A stretch of DNA of 34,453 bases from a virus: the IMG/VR virus record IMGVR_UViG_3300042371_000154, positions 1-34,453 of that record; one strand, written 5' to 3'. Both the position numbers and the translations under genes were made by a program. Positions 28,574 to 34,453 of the stretch are shown here, piece by piece (positions within the stretch are counted from its first letter, which is position 1; each line of letters opens with the position of its first letter). The notes beneath the pieces are model-generated. The model saw only the letters and a list, made by a program, of their open reading frames with translations, was not told the DNA's origin and did no database searches.

Positions 28574-29973
28574 TAGAATGCCAGCGGTTCAATCCGCGCC
28601 TCCAGTGCTGCAACCGCCACATGGGCGTCAGAGGTGCCACGGAAGCGCTGCATCCGCATATTCCGCATGTTCCCCTGCTGGAACCAGACTAGACGCTTAT
28701 TACGCTGTCCTATGGTCCCTGCGCTGATGCCCTTCTCAACGCTCCAAGTGATACCATCGACCGAATACTGCGTCCAGATCGTGGGGTCGACGCCGAATGC
28801 CGTTGAGCCTGTCAGGCTGACCAGTTCCATGTCGTGGAACAAAGCACCGTTGCCAGCGTTGTAGACAATCAGCGTGCCAAATTCCCAGCCGATGGTTTCG
28901 CCCCAGTGGGTGCTGATGTTATCGACAAGATAGCCAAATTGGGTAGTCGTGGGATGTGCCACGTTCCAGCGGTCATAGCACCAGATACACTCGGTTGCGT
29001 TCCATATGTTCTCATCCACAACTGTAGAGGAAAGCATGAACCAGACGGGCATAGACAGCACAGTTGATGCAGCGCCATCAAACACAAATGTGTGACGCGG
29101 CAGGTGAACGATCAGGTGCTGGTGCGCCCGGTCAATCTTTTCCTCGATGTAGGATATACTCAACTCGGCTTCAGTATATTCCTGCAAGACTTCTTCAATC
29201 TCGCGGGTGGAAATCTTCTGCGCGTTGCCATTGGCCCCAAGATAGATTGCTGGTGCCTCATTCCGCCCACCACCGATAAATGCAATGGCATCCATGAACA
29301 CACAGCAGGCAAAAGTTCCGACTGTGCCTTTTTGGATTTGCGCACCACTGATCCGTTGGAACGGAAAGTTAGCCGTGCCTACGTTGTCAAACACCTCGAT
29401 GGTGTGGCGGTTCAGCGCATAGATTTCGTTCCGCAGTTTTAAGATGGCTTTGATCGGATCTGGATCAGCTTCAGACGAACCATATTTCAGCGGGTTCACT
29501 GCAAACGGATTGTTCAATTCTGTGATGACAAGAAACTCTCCGTCTGTGGTCATATAGTAACCATCGACCCAAACCACATCGAGAACCGTTCCAAGGTCTG
29601 GGTCGGTCACTTGTGTCAAGGTCGTGCCATCATACATATACAGCCGCCCGCCCGATGCGATAGCCAGATAGGTGAAGCCGTAGTCAAACGTAACGCGGCC
29701 ACCTACTCCAACATCGCCAATCACGGTCACAACATTAGCCGACGAAATGGAAACCAGCTTGGTCCCCATCACGCGGTAAAGTTCGCCATTCCAGTTAATA
29801 GCGCCGCGACTAATGCCGGGGCCAGTGCCTAGTGCAACAATCCCTTCGCCGGGCCGCAGATAGCCTTTTGAGATCCCCTGCTCCTTTGGCACTGGAACCA
29901 TGTTTTTCGGATATGATGTCCGAAAGTTTGGCGATCCGTCTGCGTAGATGCCCGACAAAATTGGGATTTGCAT
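28573..29973 (-). CDS. Packaged-DNA stabilisation / tail hub protein, gp10-like
   Basis: 466 residues from ATG 29973 (GAGG six bases upstream). Length equals P22 gp10 (472). Features: an N-terminal PNFRTSYPKNMVPVPKEQGI, then LRPGEGIVALGTGPGISRGA, repeated beta blades, and a C-terminal RNKRLVWFQQGNMRNMRMQR. Gp10 closes the portal channel below gp4 and carries the needle. One-base overlap with the next gene. Confidence 0.88.
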   Translation of the reverse strand: MQIPILSGIYADGSPNFRTSYPKNMVPVPKEQGISKGYLRPGEGIVALGTGPGISRGAINWNGELYRVMGTKLVSISSANVVTVIGDVGVGGRVTFDYGFTYLAIASGGRLYMYDGTTLTQVTDPDLGTVLDVVWVDGYYMTTDGEFLVITELNNPFAVNPLKYGSSEADPDPIKAILKLRNEIYALNRHTIEVFDNVGTANFPFQRISGAQIQKGTVGTFACCVFMDAIAFIGGGRNEAPAIYLGANGNAQKISTREIEEVLQEYTEAELSISYIEEKIDRAHQHLIVHLPRHTFVFDGAASTVLSMPVWFMLSSTVVDENIWNATECIWCYDRWNVAHPTTTQFGYLVDNISTHWGETIGWEFGTLIVYNAGNGALFHDMELVSLTGSTAFGVDPTIWTQYSVDGITWSVEKGISAGTIGQRNKRLVWFQQGNMRNMRMQRFRGTSDAHVAVAALEARIEPLAF

Positions 29974-29981
29974 CAACTACC

Positions 29982-30908
29982 TCAGAAGTTGATGTTGAGT
30001 TTGAAGTATTCTAGGCGCATCAGGTTGTTTGCCGTGGCAGGCTGTGCCGTGATTGCAAACACTAGATCGGTGGTTGCATCTGCCGACACAACAACAACTG
30101 CGCCCGTAGACAGGCCATGACCGACTGATGTTGTTGCGTTGGTGATGATCGCCGATGAGCCACGGTTAACTAAGTTCTTCTGAACCGACACGCTTGCGTT
30201 GCTTGCAAGTGCTGCCGACAGAATAGACGTTCCCGCCAAAGTCATGCCAAGCGTTTTGACGGTGGCATTGTTCGTCATTGAGAACAGCGCGTCGATTTCC
30301 ATTCCGCCGCCGATGCCCATAGAAAATGCGGGGATGGTCACAGATGCCAGCGTGACAACTGTGTTTGCCACAGCAACAGTCGGAGTGCCAAGACCCAAGA
30401 CGTAGGGATAGTTGATGGTGATCTTGACGCCAGTTGTGTCAGCATCCAGCGCGGTGACAGCGTAAAGGCCATTGACGCCAGTGCCTGTTGCCCAAGTCAC
30501 ATAGACGCTTGCGCCGACAGCGATTGCCGCTGTCAAGCCATGCGCACCAGCGCTAACAAGACGAACAAGGCCAGCATCGGTTTCGTAGGTCAGCGTTGCG
30601 AATGTTGCAGCGGGTTCGACTAGACCAACACCAACAACGTTTTCGCTAACCAAACTCGGGAAACTGCGCAGCACTGGGGAAAGGCCAACGTCATATTCAA
30701 CCGTCGAATAATAGTTGGTGATCGTTGCGATGCGGTCGCCCGTGTATGGGCCAAAACTCTGGGCGCGATTGGTCAGCGCAACCAGCGTGTTGTTGACGCT
30801 CACAAACGATTGTTGATTGCCAGTGCTGCCAACACTTAGGGTCTGGCCGACCGGGATGATGACATCTGTCGCGGTAGAGACTGACGCAGGATAGATGAAC
30901 GTGGACAT
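29982..30908 (-). CDS. Virion protein, Thr/Val/Ala-rich
   Basis: 308 residues from ATG 30908 (AAGGA upstream, frame open to 30935). All-beta sequence with YETDAGLVRLVSAGAHGLTA and GMTLAGTSILSAALASNAS segments and a C-terminal NLMRLEYFKLNINF. No enzyme motif. It lies between fibre and hub genes and should be a head decoration or tail component. A TATAAT promoter candidate lies 16 bases upstream of the start. Confidence 0.65.
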   Translation of the reverse strand: MSTFIYPASVSTATDVIIPVGQTLSVGSTGNQQSFVSVNNTLVALTNRAQSFGPYTGDRIATITNYYSTVEYDVGLSPVLRSFPSLVSENVVGVGLVEPAATFATLTYETDAGLVRLVSAGAHGLTAAIAVGASVYVTWATGTGVNGLYAVTALDADTTGVKITINYPYVLGLGTPTVAVANTVVTLASVTIPAFSMGIGGGMEIDALFSMTNNATVKTLGMTLAGTSILSAALASNASVSVQKNLVNRGSSAIITNATTSVGHGLSTGAVVVVSADATTDLVFAITAQPATANNLMRLEYFKLNINF

Positions 30909-30923
30909 TTTGCTTTCCTTTAC

Positions 30924-30954
30924 ATTATATGCCACGCACTTGTGGCTGTGTCAT
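30924..30954 (-). promoter_or_regulatory. Candidate promoter for 308-residue virion gene and beyond
   Basis: Minus strand: ATGACA (30949-30954, five of six to consensus), 19-base spacer, perfect TATAAT (30924-30929). The spacer contains a hairpin GCCAC-AAGTGC-GTGGC (30931-30946). It lies in the only gap of note (47 bases) between two virion genes. The long spacer lowers confidence. Confidence 0.4.
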
Positions 30955-30955
30955 A

Positions 30956-32053
30956 TTAAGATGGCGTCACAGCGTTTGTGCCATCTGCGTCTACCCAAGT
31001 CGATGCAGCAAGCGCACCAGTTGCCACCTTGATTTTCGAGTTAGTGGTATCCCAGACCATCTTGCCAGCAGCTTTGCCAGTGGTGTTAATCGCGTTGGCA
31101 ATGGAAGCGATGGTAGCCGCTGAGACATTCTGCAAAACATCTGTTGATGTAATCGTCGGGTTTCCCGCAACGCCATCGCCATCCGCAATGCTGATGCCAG
31201 CGCCGGCAGTGATGGTTCGCACGGATGCTGTTCCAGACCCAGTGCGGGCAATCATGCCGTTTGTGGACAGACCAGCCAAAGCGCCCAGATCGGCATCGTA
31301 TGCCTGCACATCCACGCCAACCTCGGTGTCCATAGCCTGCTGCGCAGCATTCGCCGTGGCGGCAATGAATACTGCCCCACCAACTGCCCCTGCCCCTAGA
31401 TTGGTGCGGGCGTTAGCGGCTGTGGATGCCCCAGTGCCGCCATCTGCAATAGCAAGGTCTGTGATACCCGTAATCGAGCCGCCTGTAATAGCCACGCTTG
31501 CCGCAGCCTGCGTTGCAATCGTCCCGAGGCCCAAGGTCGCTCGAGCCGTTGCAGCGTCAGGATCGTTAAGCAGGGTCAGAGCAAACGCGGTCGCGCTCAG
31601 GAAGTTCTGGTTTTCGGGATACCAAGAGTTGGTAACTGCATCGTAGCGCAGAGTGAAGGCAGTGTTGGCCGCAGCGGATGTCGGCGCACCAACCACAGCA
31701 GCGCCAGACACCGAAACCGTAAGCGCCGTGATAGCTTGGGTCGTGACAACTGAAACCATTGACAGGTCTGCAACACCAGTGGGGAGAACAATCGTTCCGG
31801 CTGCAAATGCGTTGGTTGGGTTCAACACCAGCCATGTGTTCGCAGCCGTAATCGCCACCGTAAATCCCGTTGCGCTGGGAGCAGAGTATTGGCTTAGGCT
31901 GATGTCAACAGGCAGATCAATCGTGCCAGCGATGTAGTCTGACACAAGCGTCAGGGAAGCCTTTCGCGTGTCTCCGTTGTCTTGCGCCCAGACGGCTAGA
32001 AGATCGCCGCCTTGCAATGTCGAAGTTGAGGAAAGCTGATTGATGTTAGCCAT
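30956..32053 (-). CDS. Tail fibre-like protein with phage fibre repeats
   Basis: 365 residues. GGDLLAVWAQDNGDTRKASL opens a domain common in phage fibres. Residues ~160-220 hold fibre repeats (LNDPDAATARATLGLG, ITGGSITGITDLAIADGGTG, STAANARTNLGAG). The C-terminal part has VRTITAGAGISIADGDGVAG and a DTTNSKIKV closing domain. Such proteins trimerise. A second host-contact structure besides the tailspike is likely. Confidence 0.75.
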   Translation of the reverse strand: MANINQLSSTSTLQGGDLLAVWAQDNGDTRKASLTLVSDYIAGTIDLPVDISLSQYSAPSATGFTVAITAANTWLVLNPTNAFAAGTIVLPTGVADLSMVSVVTTQAITALTVSVSGAAVVGAPTSAAANTAFTLRYDAVTNSWYPENQNFLSATAFALTLLNDPDAATARATLGLGTIATQAAASVAITGGSITGITDLAIADGGTGASTAANARTNLGAGAVGGAVFIAATANAAQQAMDTEVGVDVQAYDADLGALAGLSTNGMIARTGSGTASVRTITAGAGISIADGDGVAGNPTITSTDVLQNVSAATIASIANAINTTGKAAGKMVWDTTNSKIKVATGALAASTWVDADGTNAVTPS

Positions 32054-32056
32054 GAT

Positions 32057-32542
32057 TCACTCCAGATCAAGAATGCCATCAGAGCCAACCGTCAAAGGAT
32101 CGGTAGGCTGACGCAAATAGGGGTTGTTGTAGTAGCGCCAGCCCTTGTTGCCAGCACCCGATGGAACGGTTTGATTGCCAATCTGCATTTCAATCGGCAG
32201 CGCCGACCGACCAAGCAACTGGTTGTAAGCATACTTTGCAGCGGCCTTGGTCTCTGGGCTGACGGTCTTGCCGTAGCCACTGGAGATCCGAATAGCCAAA
32301 TTCAAATACATGGCTTCCAGAGCCATGTCGGTCACGCCTGTCACTTCGTCCAGATCACTGCCGCCGGGCGACGAAGGCAGCGGATACCCGATGCGAATGC
32401 CCTTGCCGTTCCATGTCGCCATCATCATGTCCAACTGGCGAAGCGCATTGTCAAGCTGCTGCGGTTGCAGGTCGAACACATAATCGGCCATGCCAATTTC
32501 GGCAAACGCTTGGTTGACGATATCGCGCTTCGTGTATGCCAT
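32057..32542 (-). CDS. Head-completion / tail adaptor protein, gp4-like
   Basis: 161 residues from ATG 32542. GAGG lies six bases upstream, and the frame open to 32572 is rejected. AYTKRDIVNQAFAEIGMADY, then LDMMMATWNGKGIRIGYPLP and KAAAKYAYNQLL with a C-terminal YYNNPYL-type ending match P22 gp4 (166 residues), which binds under the portal and starts tail assembly. P22 gp4 also has lysozyme activity. I see no catalytic motif here, and a separate transglycosylase is encoded. Confidence 0.88.
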   Translation of the reverse strand: MAYTKRDIVNQAFAEIGMADYVFDLQPQQLDNALRQLDMMMATWNGKGIRIGYPLPSSPGGSDLDEVTGVTDMALEAMYLNLAIRISSGYGKTVSPETKAAAKYAYNQLLGRSALPIEMQIGNQTVPSGAGNKGWRYYNNPYLRQPTDPLTVGSDGILDLE

Positions 32543-32543
32543 G

Positions 32544-32720
32544 TTATTCCTCGACCTTTGGCTTGCGGCCACGCTTTGGTTTATCGCTGGCTTCAGTCGT
32601 TGTCAGCGCCCAGCCCTCGGCCACACACGCAGCAACGTCAGCTTCTTCAACAACGATATAATCAAAATCGCCACCATGAAACTTGTGCGGCCCCGGCGAT
32701 TTGTAGAGCATCACAGTCAT
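32544..32720 (-). CDS. 58-residue hypothetical protein
   Basis: ATG 32720 to TAA 32544. It overlaps the upstream gene by ATGA, and its last codons (AAG GTC GAG GAA TAA) carry the ribosome site of the gp4-like gene. MTVMLYKSPGPHKFHGGDFD then EEADVAACVAEGWALTT and a basic KPKRGRKPK tail with an AT-hook-like RGRK. This kind of short protein with a GW-containing core and Lys-rich tail is common in phage head regions. Unknown role. Confidence 0.7.
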   Translation of the reverse strand: MTVMLYKSPGPHKFHGGDFDYIVVEEADVAACVAEGWALTTTEASDKPKRGRKPKVEE

Positions 32721-32887
32721 GCCATTTTCCTCTTGGGCGCTTTTGATGGCTTGCCCGCTTTCTTTGCAGCCTTTTCAGCAGTGCTGAGAGCAATAGCAAT
32801 CGCCTGCTTGGTGGGTTTTCCGGCCTTCATCTCCGCCTTAATGTTGGAGCCGATGGTCTTGCTACTGTAACCTTTTTTAAGCGCCAT
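32717..32887 (-). CDS. Small basic phage protein (DUF6496-like)
   Basis: 56 residues, ATG 32887. KKGYSSKTIGSNIKAEMKAG then KPTKQAIAIALSTAEKAAKK is the compact basic motif repeated across many phages (DUF6496 as I recall). Thought to associate with DNA or capsid. First gene downstream of the coat terminator, so it either depends on read-through or starts a new message. Confidence 0.75.
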   Translation of the reverse strand: MALKKGYSSKTIGSNIKAEMKAGKPTKQAIAIALSTAEKAAKKAGKPSKAPKRKMA

Positions 32888-32901
32888 GTCATTCCCCTAT
32901 G

Positions 32902-32929
32902 AAAAGAGAGGGGGCCTAAACCCCCTCTC
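32902..32929 (-). terminator. Rho-independent terminator after the coat gene
   Basis: On the minus strand a perfect nine-base stem GAGAGGGGG/CCCCCTCTC with a six-base loop (32906-32929) runs straight into TTTTC (32905-32901). It lies eight bases past the coat stop. It should trim expression of the head-completion and tail genes relative to coat. The plus strand has no T run after it. Confidence 0.9.
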
Positions 32930-32937
32930 CATTGTTA

Positions 32938-34206
32938 TCAGGTCTGCGAGAACAACTGGATGCCTGCCATTTCGGGCTGCAACATCGCCACACCGAACAA
33001 AGTATCCCAACGATACTTGGTCTTCTGGGTGTTGATGTCGAACTGCTTCTGCATCACCAGTTCAACGCCCTGATCGGTCGTTGCACGCATGATGTCAGCA
33101 CCAGCATCAGTCGGGATCGCCAACGATGCCGGCAGCAACTCGATGGCATCGCGGTGCCAGAAGCAGTTCACTGCTGCAGTCACAGTGTTCAAGAAGGTGA
33201 TAGCCGCGCCGTTTGCAGGCGTTGCAGTCACGTTCTTATACTGCGCTTCCGCATCGGTCGAACCGCCATTGGAGATGATCGGCGGGCTGATCGTAACCAC
33301 ACCCGAACCACCCGAACCAGAGACGATTGCGGTGATGCGGAAGGTCTTCAGAACGCCAGTGCTTTGCTTGGTGATGTGGTGAACAGCAAAGACGTTTGCG
33401 ATGGTGAACGCATCGCCAACCTTCACCGTGCCGCCGCCAACAGCGATGGTCAGGTTCTGGTAGCGGTTGTCCACGTTTGCAACTTCACCCGTCGAAGCCG
33501 TCGAGGTGGCCTTGGGGGTGTAATACTGGTTAGCGCCGTTGACCGTCACAGTGGTGCCAGCAGCCGCCGTCAAGCGGTTTGCATAGTCCATCTTATAGGT
33601 CTGGAAGCCAGCCACTTCACCAATGTAAGCGCGACGATACGCCTCGGTCGGGATTTGGATCATGGTTTGACGCGCAGCCAAGTCAGCAGCCATGCCGTTG
33701 TAGTCGCGGGTGGACAGCGCATAGTTGCGGTCGCTCATCATCACGCCCTGCTCGTTCATCAGAGCATCAACCTCTGCAACATCGGTGAAGCCCGATGCAG
33801 CGGTGGTGCGCTTGGAAACGATAGTGCCTTGGTTCGAAGCCACAGTCAGAACGGCCACGTTGATGTCAGAAGCCAGCTTCTGAGCAGCAGCCTGACCCAG
33901 ACGGTTTTCTTGCAACTGGTCGCGCAGTTCTTTTGCGGTCAGCAGCGCCGTCGAGTGCTTCTGGTAGCCAATGGTGGCAGGCACAGCAAGCTGGGTCGAG
34001 TCTTTGAAGTTGGACGTAGCGTCCGAACCATCAAACGACTGTGCAATGTAGGGTTCGGGGCGCCAGATGGTGTCCGACGAACGCTCCATCTGTTGGCCGT
34101 TTGTGTTATACTTGGTGACCAACGACGACAAAACGAGTGCGTCGTTAAAGCCGGAGAGGATGTCTTCGAACGCTACGCGCTCTTCTTTGGAAAACGAGTT
34201 TGCCAT
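32938..34206 (-). CDS. Major capsid (coat) protein, P22 gp5-like
   Basis: 422 residues (P22 coat 430). AAGGA lies eight bases before the ATG. HK97-like core with ALVLSSLVTKYNTNGQQMER at the N-arm, RNYALSTRDYNGMAADLAAR and PTEAYRRAYIGEVAGFQTYK in the middle, and the closing KTKYRWDTLFGVAMLQPEMA typical of the P22 coat family. Preceded by scaffold, followed by a strong terminator. Confidence 0.95.
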   Translation of the reverse strand: MANSFSKEERVAFEDILSGFNDALVLSSLVTKYNTNGQQMERSSDTIWRPEPYIAQSFDGSDATSNFKDSTQLAVPATIGYQKHSTALLTAKELRDQLQENRLGQAAAQKLASDINVAVLTVASNQGTIVSKRTTAASGFTDVAEVDALMNEQGVMMSDRNYALSTRDYNGMAADLAARQTMIQIPTEAYRRAYIGEVAGFQTYKMDYANRLTAAAGTTVTVNGANQYYTPKATSTASTGEVANVDNRYQNLTIAVGGGTVKVGDAFTIANVFAVHHITKQSTGVLKTFRITAIVSGSGGSGVVTISPPIISNGGSTDAEAQYKNVTATPANGAAITFLNTVTAAVNCFWHRDAIELLPASLAIPTDAGADIMRATTDQGVELVMQKQFDINTQKTKYRWDTLFGVAMLQPEMAGIQLFSQT

Positions 34207-34226
34207 TTGGCATGTCCTTTATGGGT

Positions 34227-34453
34227 TTATGCCGATTGCTTCTGCTTCTTATACTGGGTCACTTTCGTGTAGTTTCCAGTGCGTTCAGCTTCTGCTCTCA
34301 GCCGTTCTAGGGTGCCGTCTACCGTTCCAGAAGGACGGCCTGTGCCGCTGATCTTCTTTTCCGGCGTGGATGACGCCTTGCGATTTGTGACTTTCAAATT
34401 GGTCTCCAACTTGGCCACCGCAAAGGCGAACTTTACGGGATCGGTGATTGAGG
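34227..34453 (-). CDS. Scaffolding protein, C-terminal part (gene continues from position 1)
   Basis: Continuation of the gene at 1-749. Bases 34327-34453 repeat 1-127, so the unique 3' portion is 34227-34326. It ends at TAA 34227-34229. The end of the protein is basic: TVDGTLERLRAEAERTGNYT then KVTQYKKQKQSA, a small helix-turn-helix-like coat-binding tail as in P22 gp8. 20 bases separate it from the coat start. Confidence 0.85.
   Translation of the reverse strand, partial: SITDPVKFAFAVAKLETNLKVTNRKASSTPEKKISGTGRPSGTVDGTLERLRAEAERTGNYTKVTQYKKQKQSA
34327..34453. repeat. Right copy of the 127-bp terminal direct repeat
   Basis: Identical to 1-127. See the left copy for interpretation. Trimming one copy gives a 34,326-bp circle. 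Confidence 0.95.

Noticed and set aside
30978-31646. Plus-strand 222-codon frame
   Set aside because: Antisense to the fibre-like gene, Ala/Pro/Val-rich by complement of its repeats; shadow.
32932-34272. 446-codon plus-strand open frame
   Set aside because: It lies exactly opposite the coat gene, its product is His/Arg/Cys-rich with no domain, and coat is certain on the minus strand. A codon-bias shadow.

Overview
The window is a complete tailed-phage genome assembled as a circle. The first 127 bases are repeated exactly as the last 127 (1-127 = 34327-34453), and the scaffolding-protein gene reads in frame across that join, so the non-redundant genome is 34,326 bp. The virion genes follow phage P22: portal, scaffold, coat, gp4-like, gp10-like, gp7/gp20/gp16-like ejection proteins and a tailspike with a P22-type head-binding domain. 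It is therefore a short-tailed (podovirus-morphology) phage. The host is probably an alphaproteobacterium. That is an inference from a GapR/DUF2312 homologue, a GcrA-like helix-turn-helix (HTH) and the style of the lysis genes. I see no integrase, DNA polymerase, helicase, RNA polymerase, tRNA or CRISPR array.

Layout. Nearly everything is on the minus strand. Reading in the transcribed direction from the control region near 12.83 kb: an XRE regulator, a DUF1064 nuclease-like protein, a structured leader, an HTH replication protein carrying iteron-like repeats, a second replication-region protein, a C5 cytosine methyltransferase with a second long gene nested in another frame, SSB, about ten small translationally coupled genes, and the small terminase. 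Then come an 827-residue polyvalent-type protein inserted between the terminase subunits, the large terminase, portal, scaffold (across the join) and coat, closed by a strong terminator at 32.9 kb. Beyond it lie the head-completion, tail and ejection genes (32.9-22.4 kb), tailspike and accessory virion genes (22.4-19.0 kb), the lysis cassette (18.9-17.2 kb: DUF6127 membrane protein, amidase, holin-like protein, overlapping spanins) and a metallophosphoesterase (to 16.1 kb).

The only plus-strand block, 12.92-15.99 kb, is a recombination operon: a 30-residue membrane microprotein, an ERF annealing protein, a YqaJ exonuclease, NinB, a GapR-like nucleoid protein and an HNH/DUF968-type nuclease. 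It meets the late operon head-on near 16.0-16.1 kb, where a piece of the nuclease gene's 3' end is duplicated.

The genome appears to rely on the host replisome, recruited by its own initiator at a candidate origin inside the initiator gene, plus its own SSB and annealing/exonuclease recombination. Packaging is probably headful. The items most worth a second look are the two long genes in one stretch of DNA at the methyltransferase, the 22-bp iteron-like repeats inside the initiator gene, the polyvalent protein between terS and terL, the phage-borne GapR, and the operator-like repeats shared by both sides of the regulator.
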